Origin: Cladosporium sp. IMV 00045
Taxonomy: Eukaryota > Ascomycota > Dothideomycetes > Cladosporiales > Cladosporiaceae
NCBI GenBank assembly: GCA_001931905.2
Contig: MSJI02000463.1
Span: 1-48,352, forward strand
Direction of reading: 5' to 3'
Length of the DNA: 48,352 nt
The translations under genes and the position numbers were made by a program. Positions 41,216-48,352 of this stretch are shown in pieces; position 1 is the first letter of the stretch, and every line of letters begins with the position of its first letter. A model generated the notes under the pieces. The model was not told the origin of the DNA, made no database searches, and was given only the letters and a program-made list of their open reading frames with translations.

Positions 41216-42463
41216 ATGGTCAACATGGCCGAAATCGAAGGTGGCAGCGACATGCACGATACAATCACAGCTGGCACAAAGCGGAAGCGCGACAGCAAAG
41301 CACCACAGCTCAAGTTCTACGCGGTTCGCGTTGGTAAAAGCCCGGGCATATATCACACTTGGCCGGATTGCCTCGAGCAGGTGCGCGGCTTCCCCAAAGC
41401 TGTATTCAAGTCCTTCGCCTCACTCACGGATGCTGAGAGCTTCCTGAACAACGAAGAGAGCGTAGGTGCAGCGGGAAAAGCGACAAAATTCTATGGTGTA
41501 CGAAGTGGAAGGAACCCTGGCGTCTATACAAGCTGGCCTGAAGTGCTCGAGCAGATCAGAGGATGGAAAGGGCCAAAGCACCGAGGATTCAAGACGCGCT
41601 ATGAGGCGGAGCAGTTTGTGGCGGAAGGGCAGAACAATGGCAACTCCATGGCCGACTTCGCGTTGGACAGTGTCGAGACACCCGACGGGCCTGCGGCGAA
41701 GAAGAGCAAGAGTAGCAAGGGCAAGAAGAACGGCATCAAAGATGAAATGTCACCCGCTCCATTTATCGATCCTGCGGACTACGCGCCAGGTGAAGCGCCA
41801 TTACCGGAAGACGCCGAGGACGGCTTTGATCCTTCCATCATCCTCGACCAAATCACAGGTGAGCTGCGCTACAAGACTGCCGAGGAGCTCGCGCGTGTTA
41901 AGCCGCAAGTAGTACGCCCGGCAAAGGACTCCACTGTAAAGATCTACACGGATGGGTCGTCTCTGGGTAATGGTCAGCTCGGTGCTGTTGGAGGCGTGGG
42001 AGTGTACTTCGGACCTGGTGATGGGCGCAATCTAAGTGAGGGCTTGAGCGGATCACGACAGACAAACCAGCGAGCAGAGCTTACAGCCATTCAGCGTGCT
42101 CTGGAGCTCGCGCCTAGGGATCGCAAGATCGTCATCTATAGTGACAGCAACTATGCGATCAACTGCGTGACCATTTGGTTCCAGAAATGGCGCAACAACA
42201 GTTGGCAAAATTCTGCAGGCAAGGCGGTCGAGAACAAGGACTTGGTCGTCAAGATCATCGAGATGCTGGAGGAACGGTATCGCATGAACCAACAACACAG
42301 GGTGGACGATGGAACCGGCAAAGGCGAGGGCCACTGGGAGCGTGGTCCGGCAAGCGTGAAGTTCATTTGGGTCAAGGGACATGCAAAGGACGAGGGTAAT
42401 AATGCCGCAGATCAGCTCGCCGTTGCTGCTGCGAGAGAGGCGCGAGCAACTGGAACATACTGA
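41216..42463 (+). CDS. RNH1: Ribonuclease H1 with two hybrid-binding domains
   Basis: Cuts the RNA strand of RNA-DNA hybrids (R-loops, primers) in nucleus and often mitochondria. From the ATG at 41216 the protein has 415 residues. Two hybrid-binding domains come first: residues 34-77 (FYAVRVGKSPGIYHTW) and 92-136 (FYGVRSGRNPGVYTSW), each with the G-x-Y-x-x-W core; two copies are known in yeast and other fungi. A K/S-rich linker with KKSKSSKGKK may be a nuclear signal. The RNase H domain has the full D-E-D-D set: D246 (YTDGSS), E288 (QRAELTAI), D310 (YSDSNYAI) and D399 (NNAADQLA), plus the basic WVKGHAKDEGN region. No intron. The frame remains open upstream from a GTG at 41048 and would add an Arg-rich, presequence-like 56 residues. 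Confidence 0.94.
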   Translation: MVNMAEIEGGSDMHDTITAGTKRKRDSKAPQLKFYAVRVGKSPGIYHTWPDCLEQVRGFPKAVFKSFASLTDAESFLNNEESVGAAGKATKFYGVRSGRNPGVYTSWPEVLEQIRGWKGPKHRGFKTRYEAEQFVAEGQNNGNSMADFALDSVETPDGPAAKKSKSSKGKKNGIKDEMSPAPFIDPADYAPGEAPLPEDAEDGFDPSIILDQITGELRYKTAEELARVKPQVVRPAKDSTVKIYTDGSSLGNGQLGAVGGVGVYFGPGDGRNLSEGLSGSRQTNQRAELTAIQRALELAPRDRKIVIYSDSNYAINCVTIWFQKWRNNSWQNSAGKAVENKDLVVKIIEMLEERYRMNQQHRVDDGTGKGEGHWERGPASVKFIWVKGHAKDEGNNAADQLAVAAAREARATGTY

Positions 42464-43099
42464 ATTGTCTCCTGTTGAAAAATGCTGGAAATTTTGATGC
42501 AGGCTCTCAACTTGATCGTTACGATCATTTGAGCCTCCTCAAAATGTTACGATCAGCAGACTGGGAAGATGCTTTTGATGAATCGCAAAGAGGAATGACC
42601 GTGAGACATGACATTAATACTATAGTTATATGAGAATGGGCTTCTGTTCAGCCTTCGTGATAAGGCAATGATGAACAGTCGAGCTGCAGCGGTAGCGTCC
42701 CAATAACGAATGATTTCTTCACTCTATGACACCTCTGTTACCTCGTGTTCGACAGACTAGTTTGGGTGTTCTTATACATGATAGCAACGCGGTTCAAAAC
42801 CCACTGCCCGCAATCGCATCCCAAGCTTGCCGCGAACCATCTCCGTGGACAAAATCTAAAACCTCGAACATCGACCACACTTCGGTACCTGCGTCATCAG
42901 GTATTCTGCACGATTCAAGATCTTGGAGGGTCTTCGGCAGTTGTTACATTTATCGTTAGCCGCACCTCTAGAGCGGGGGCACCCACGCAATAATGCCCCT
43001 CATCTCCAGGCTGAATGGAAACAAATACTCACCGGCGTCGCGTTCCTCTCCTTTCCTCTTACATCGTGTATCATTAAATATCAAAATCAACAGGTCCTA
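42464..43099. other. Spacer RNase H1 / MetE-like gene
   Basis: 636 bases between two plus-strand genes. The frame of the next gene is open back to 42923 but from a non-ATG codon and without conserved character. ATCAACAG at about 43086-43093 could be the acceptor of a 5' untranslated intron just before the ATG. No other gene seen. Confidence 0.45.
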
Positions 43100-44317
43100 A
43101 TGTCTACCTCTCCTCGCAACCCGCCGTTCCGCGCTGAGCACATTGGCTCTCTGCTCCGTCCCCAAGAGCTTGTTCAAAAGCGTTATGCAGTTGCCGACAA
43201 GAGTGCCACTCCAGAGTCTCTTGTTCCGATCGAGCAGAAGGCGATTAAGGATGTTGTTCAGCTGCAGCAGGAGGTTGGCATCCGCAGCATCACTAATGGT
43301 GAATACTCCAGGCACATGTTCTGGGGCACTTTCTTCGAAACCCTTAACGGTATGGAGGAGATCAACATGCGCGAGGGCGGCTACGACATGAGCATTTTCC
43401 GCCAGTACGCTCCGGACGTCAAGAGCTTCATGCATGCAAAGACAGTCCCCAACTCTGTCACCGTCGCTACCGGCAGGATTTCTCACACCGGCACCTCCTC
43501 TTTCCTTCCTGAGTTTGAATACCTCAAGTCTATCGTTCCAAAGGAGCAGTGGAAAGATATCAAGCTCACTCTCACGAGCCCTTCTTGGTACCACTTCCGT
43601 TACGGACCCGGCAAGGCCTACAACAAGGGCGTCTACGCCAATGACGACGAGTACTTCAACGACGTCGCCAAAGCGTACCAGACTGAGTTGAAGATCCTCT
43701 ACGATGCCGGTCTGCGCAATGCCCAGGTCGACGACCCCAACCTTGCCTACTTCTGCTCCGACGCCATGCTCCAGGGCTGGAAGGAGGACAAGGAGAACTT
43801 CCAGACTTCCGATGAGCAGTTCGCCGCGTACCTCCGCTTCTACAACAAGTGCTTCGAACGCCCTGCAGACTTCCACCTGGGAATTCACCTGTGCCGCGGT
43901 AACTACGTCGGCTCCAAGCATTTCTCCGAGGGCGCCTACGATGCCATCGCCAAGACCATGTTCGAGGATCTCAACGTCTCCACCTTCTACCTCGAATACG
44001 ACACTGCTCGCGCTGGCGGTTTCGAGCCTCTGAAATTCCTCCCCAAGGACAAGAACGTCGTCTTGGGTGTTGTGACATCCAAGTTCCCCGAGCTTGAGAA
44101 GAAGGAGGACATGATTGCGCGCGTGAACATGGCGGCTGAATACGTCGCATCCGGCAGCGGCGTGAGCAAGGAGGAGGCGTTGGAAAGACTGAGTGTGAGC
44201 CCGCAGTGCGGTTTCGCCTCGCACGCAGAGGGCAACGCGCTGGGCTACGAGGACATGAGGAAGAAGCTGCAGCTCGTCAGGGCCATCGCGGATGACGTGT
44301 GGAAGGGCCAGCCTTAA
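43100..44317 (+). CDS. MetE-like protein (cobalamin-independent methionine synthase, C-terminal domain type)
   Basis: Belongs to the UROD/MetE barrel superfamily; it corresponds to the zinc-containing catalytic half of cobalamin-independent methionine synthase, as a stand-alone protein of 405 residues. Full Met6 is about 765 residues, so this is a separate family, common in fungi and bacteria, probably a methyltransferase acting on a thiol; the substrate is not known. The start MSTSPRNPPFRAEHIGSLLRP has the typical RAEHIGSLLRP opening. Zinc ligands can be seen: IHLCRGN gives H263 and C265, E299 lies in FYLEYDTARAGGF, and SPQCGFASH gives C370. Also typical are NGEYSRHMFW and QVDDPNLAYF. No signal peptide and no intron in the coding part. 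Codon use is strongly C-ending (CTC, AAG, TAC), more than in the neighbours, which suggests high expression. Confidence 0.88.
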   Translation: MSTSPRNPPFRAEHIGSLLRPQELVQKRYAVADKSATPESLVPIEQKAIKDVVQLQQEVGIRSITNGEYSRHMFWGTFFETLNGMEEINMREGGYDMSIFRQYAPDVKSFMHAKTVPNSVTVATGRISHTGTSSFLPEFEYLKSIVPKEQWKDIKLTLTSPSWYHFRYGPGKAYNKGVYANDDEYFNDVAKAYQTELKILYDAGLRNAQVDDPNLAYFCSDAMLQGWKEDKENFQTSDEQFAAYLRFYNKCFERPADFHLGIHLCRGNYVGSKHFSEGAYDAIAKTMFEDLNVSTFYLEYDTARAGGFEPLKFLPKDKNVVLGVVTSKFPELEKKEDMIARVNMAAEYVASGSGVSKEEALERLSVSPQCGFASHAEGNALGYEDMRKKLQLVRAIADDVWKGQP

Positions 44318-44783
44318 GCTGTAGCCAGGTAGGCGGACGCCGGGGAAATTTGACTTGCACGAAAGGTGCATTCTTTGAGCGATTTTGTTTCAACACAGCG
44401 ATTGATTGAGGTCGGTTCGTGACCAGACGAGATTGGCACACGGGACCCGTGTATATGAGATCATGATCGGACATATGGAGATGGTGGGTGTTTGGTATTA
44501 ATTGAAATTGGTGGGCGTATTCAACATGTATAGCGGAAGATACCCTGAACGAAGACTCGACAACGATCTGAACGTATAATCCTCTCTGGGGATTAAAATC
44601 TCATGTTTTGAAGTGCTGCACGTATTTGATAAATTGGTCATGTGACGGCGTGAATGCCAAGCTTTCGCGTCGCGTCTCGCTTGCCGAAGAACATGAAGTC
44701 AACGACGACGACAAGGACGCACGGTCAGGTTACATAGTTGATGATCTATCTACTGTAACAGCTCGTGGACCTTACCAAGCAGC
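44318..44783. other. Spacer MetE-like gene / RDH54
   Basis: 466 bases between plus-strand genes. A short frame at 44608-44796 has no family resemblance. It should hold the 3' end of one gene and the promoter of the other. Confidence 0.45.
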
Positions 44784-47753
44784 ATGGGATTCATGAAGCC
44801 GTTCAAGGCCCCTTCACTTGTCGGCAAGAATACCCTCAACAGTCGGCCGCCACCGCAATTTGACGACGAGCCTCCTAACAAAAAGCGTCGTCTCAGCAAT
44901 AACGAGGTCGAAGACGACGATAATGACGGATCTACGGCGGCAGCGGCGAAGCTTCTCAAGAAACCAAAGTCAATAATACAAGTCAAACCACTCTTGCAAA
45001 AATCCGTGAACTCGGTGGCAAACAGCAACAGCAGTAACAACAACAGTAGCCAAGAGAGCCAGGAGAAGACTTCATCTGGGCAAGATGCCTACTTTACTGT
45101 CTTATGGTATGTTTATAGTTTCTGTTAGAACGTGGATCAATACTGATTTGGTCACAGGCGCAAATTCACTACAAAGAAGAACAAAACATGGGACGGTGAT
45201 GGCGTCCTCTCTGTTTCCGACGGCCATGCCAGACTGCAAGATGTCTCTGGCAAGGATCTGGGTCGAACAGCATGTAGAGTGCCATTACTTGAAGGCTCGG
45301 AACTCTCGGTCGGCGGCAGAGAAATACAAGTCGAGTCGATGATTTCGAAGGCAGACTACTTGGCCGGTCGGCCTTTTCTTGGAACCACGACCAAGCCCGC
45401 ACCACAACTCAAGGACGTTGACGGTGTATCCAGAGTGTCTGCGAAGGCACAACAGAAGTTTAAGAGACTTCACGAAACGCAGAAATCTCCGCAGAGCTCA
45501 CAGGTGCATGCCACAAAACCGAACAAGGCTGCATTCAAGACGCCATTTCGAGAAAAGTCGACGGTGCTCGCACCTAATAAGGCCAGCAAAGTACCAGTGC
45601 CTCGCCATGACCCCAATGCCGAAAAGGCTTTGGTTATGAAGCGTCCATATGGTGTGCCTGAAGGCAGGCAGATCGTCGATGTTGTGGTGGATCCTCTGTT
45701 GACGAAAAGCCTGCGTGAACACCAGCGACAAGGCGTGGCTTTTCTTTACGAATGCGTCATGGGCATGAGAGGAAACGAAGGAGAAGGTGCAATCTTGGCT
45801 GACGAGATGGGGCTCGGAAAGACGCTGCAAACCATTGCTTTGCTTTGGACGCTGATGAAGCAAAATCCAATCGATGGGGCTCCACCCGTAGTATCCAAGG
45901 CTCTCATTGTCTGCCCGGTCACGCTCATTAACAACTGGCGGAAAGAGATCCGAAAGTGGCTGGGCAATGAAAGACTCGGTGTCTTCGTAGCGGACAACAA
46001 ACACACAAGACTGACTGACTTCACCAAAGGCAGAGCCTACAGTATCATGATTATCGGCTACGAAAAGCTGCGCATGGTACAGGAAGATCTGCAAAAGGGT
46101 GCTGCTATCGACATCGTGATTGCTGATGAAGGGCATCGATTGAAAACCGCACAGAACAAGTCTGCCGCTGCGATCAAGTCACTCAACACAGAGCGAAGAG
46201 TCATCCTTTCGGGTACACCAATTCAGAACGACCTTGCCGAGTTTCACACGATGGTCGACTTTGTCAATCCAGGCCTTCTTGAGAAATACTCGGTCTTCAA
46301 GCGGACATTTGAGAACCCGATCTTGAAAAGTCAACAGCCAGGTGCTTCTGCAAAAGATCTCGAAGTCGGTGAAGCCAGAAGTCAAGAACTTGCCAACATC
46401 ACAGGCAAATTCATCCTGAGACGTACAGCCGATATTTTATCGCAATATCTCCCTCAGAAAACAGAGCATGTGCTTTTCTGTCGACCGACAGCGGCGCAAG
46501 CATCGGTATACCGCTCTATCATCGGGTCGCCCACCTTGAATGCAGCGCTCGGATCGGCCGCAATATCTCTTGAGCTGATCACCGTACTCAAGAAGGTGTG
46601 CAACAGTCCAACGCTTCTGCTCAAGAAGGGCGACAAAGGCGAGGACTCCATCAAGCCTGCAATCTTGGAGAGTGTGCCGCCCAATCTGCTGAAATCCATG
46701 AACCCGGGTATGAGTGGCAAAGTGCAAGTTTTGGACCGGCTGTTGCATCAGATATATACGACCACAGAGGAGAAGGTTGTCTTGGTCAGTAATTACACAT
46801 CTACACTGGATGTGTTGCAAGGCCTGATCACCTCTCTGGACTACTCGTTCTTACGTCTTGACGGAGCCACACCTGCATCCAAGCGACAAGATCTGGTCGA
46901 TCGCTTCAATCGAGCCACAAGACGAGACTCGTTCATCTTCCTGCTATCTGCCAAAGCAGGCGGCGTCGGTCTGAACCTCATCGGAGCATCACGCCTCATT
47001 CTATTCGACCTCGACTGGAACCCCGCAACAGATACCCAAGCCATGGCCAGAATCCATCGAGACGGTCAGAAACGGCCGTGCTACATCTACCGAATGCTGA
47101 CTCAGGGCGCTCTGGACGAGAAAATCTTCCAGCGGCAAGTCAGCAAGACAGGCCTGGCGGACAGTGTTGTTGATGGCAAAAGCGGCGCGAGCGGTTTCAC
47201 CAAAGAAGAACTGCGAGACTTGTTCAGCTTCGACGAAGGCGAGGCGTGTCAAACGCACGAGTCGCTCGGATGCCCGTGTGGCGGGAGTGGCGCGCCGCTT
47301 CCACCTCCCGGCGAGGAAGAGGAGCCGCCACTTCGTAACGACCTCGCGGCCTTGAATGACAGCGTCCAAGAGCACTCGGGTAGAAGCGAAGGCGGCGACG
47401 AGGAGGAAGACGACGACGACGACGATATCCCCCTCCGCTCAAAACTCCGCTATCAAACCAGCGCATCCGTCAACATGGAAGAGCAGGAGGCCGAAATCCG
47501 GCGGAAAAAGAAGGCCCTCAAAGACTCGGACGGCAAGGCCAAGATGGTCAGTCTGATGCAGTATAACCACATCGACCCAACGGTGATTTCGCGTGCGCCG
47601 ACACGTAATCCGACACCGGCCGGCGATGAGGAAGAAGGGAGTGTAGAGGGTTTCAGCCCCCTGGAGGCTGCGGTTGAGGATGCGGTATTGAGGATTGTGT
47701 TGGAGGAGGAAGGGTCGAGGGTGAGGTATATATTCTCCAAGGCTAGCTTATAG
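44784..47753 (+). CDS. RDH54: Rad54-family DNA translocase Rdh54/Tid1 (RAD54B)
   Basis: Swi2/Snf2-type dsDNA translocase that works with Rad51 and Dmc1 in homologous recombination and removes recombinase from DNA; nuclear. Two exons, 44784-45106 and 45158-47753, with a 51-nt intron (GTATGT...TCACAG). The product has 972 residues, near the yeast length of 958. The N-terminus MKPFKAPSLVGKN and the basic NKKRRL are followed by the Rad54B-specific element YFTVLWRKFTTKKNKTWDGD, which the splice restores. Helicase motifs: I DEMGLGKT at 323-330, II DEGH at 431-434, III SGTPIQNDLAEF, V AKAGGVGLNLIGA, VI ARIHRDGQKR. After the core comes the family's Cys-rich piece (CQTHESLGCPCGG), then an acidic stretch (EEEDDDDDDIP). 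Two ATGs, residues 1 and 4, are possible starts. Confidence 0.94.
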
Positions 47754-48352
47754 TGAATTCGACTTGCACATTGCTGTAAAGGAAGTGGATGGGACGAATT
47801 GAGGCGATTTAATGGTAATTAAGCCCTCTAGAACCGGACTGTCAAACTCCAGAGGTGCATCGTAATATACATATTCCTCTACATATGTACGCCTGGGAGA
47901 TTTGGGGGATACATGTTAACACATTTCTTCCCTTTCATATTCTTCGAAGTTGCAAAGCTTGTGGCGCGTGTCATTGTAACATTGAGTCTCTGTGTATGAT
48001 TGTGTACGGATCCAGCAGTCTATATCCATAAATGCAAATCTGAAAATGCCCGAGCAAACCCAACGAGTACAGAGAACGCCTTGACCAAGAAGAGCAATGC
48101 GTAAAATCCGGAAAGCACAGTGATGACTCTCCCTCTCTTCGTCCCACCGTCCGACTCATTGCATCAAACATCCTCCGTTCTCCCCTCTTCTCCCTGTCTT
48201 TCTTGATTTTATGGATTTTGTTTATTTGCCAACGGGGCCGCGCCTCTTCTCATTCCCTCCCTTGGAATCACAAACACCCCCCCCCCCCCCCCCCCCCCCC
48301 AAAGCCCTTGGAAACTAAGAACGAAACAAAAAAACAAAGCGACACGTATGAC
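47754..48352. other. Right flank, gene-free
   Basis: 599 bases after RDH54 with no gene that I can support. It includes AT-rich text after 47800, a C/T-rich stretch at 48120-48270 and the C run listed separately. Confidence 0.5.
48277..48300. repeat. Run of 24 C
   Basis: An uninterrupted poly-C tract of 24 bases, read directly. It could form an i-motif or, on the other strand, a G-quadruplex; its exact length may be unreliable because homopolymers are error-prone. Confidence 0.9.

Noticed and set aside
43097..44371. 424-codon minus-strand frame opposite the MetE-like gene
   Set aside because: It arises from C-ending codon bias of the plus-strand gene; no family character, while the plus strand has zinc ligands and family motifs.
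45498..46136. 212-codon minus-strand frame opposite RDH54
   Set aside because: Overlaps the helicase motif I region of the real gene; no family resemblance.
1..48352. CRISPR arrays, phage genes, bacterial insertion sequences, rRNA
   Set aside because: No regularly spaced repeats, no such genes and no rRNA motifs seen; the sequence is fungal nuclear DNA.

Overview
The window looks like nuclear DNA of a filamentous ascomycete, most likely a Dothideomycete. Genes are compact, introns are short (about 49-64 nt, one or two longer) with GT...AG ends and CTRAY-like branch points, and housekeeping genes of fungal type sit among fungus-only families. There are no bacterial operons or ribosome binding sites.

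Layout. 1-1241 shows no gene. 1242-8792 is a conserved block: APC4 (anaphase-promoting complex, minus), RET2 (delta-COP, minus, with a first exon made only of the ATG) and a divergently transcribed, very acidic protein of unknown function (three exons). 8793-18768 is accessory: a NACHT/NLR-type gene broken by an in-frame TGA, an OTT_1508-like zinc deaminase, a fungus-specific protein with a C-terminal membrane segment that carries a one-base frameshift, and a small ABM-domain protein. 19413-20108 is a glutathione S-transferase. 21204-33720 is again conserved: glycogen branching enzyme, mitochondrial ClpX, a tRNA-Lys(CUU) with intron, a WW-domain protein resembling yeast Wwm1, and PAN3 (poly(A) nuclease regulatory subunit) with a long in-frame 5' extension.

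About 34140-39600 is a gene-empty, AT-rich block, poor in CpG and rich in TpG/CpA, with inverted repeats; it looks like decayed, cytosine-deaminated repeat DNA. After it come a DUF202 membrane protein (minus), RNase H1 with two hybrid-binding domains, a MetE-like (cobalamin-independent methionine synthase C-terminal) protein and the Rad54-family recombination translocase RDH54/RAD54B. The window ends in a gene-free stretch with a run of 24 C.

The genes do not form one pathway. The conserved ones are ordinary single-copy genes. The most unusual part is 9.8-18 kb, where an NLR-like relic, a deaminase-superfamily enzyme and a lineage-specific membrane protein lie together, two of the three broken. 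This resembles a fast-evolving non-self-recognition or conflict locus, but that reading is inference. Exon boundaries below were deduced by eye from splice signals, reading phase and restored family motifs.
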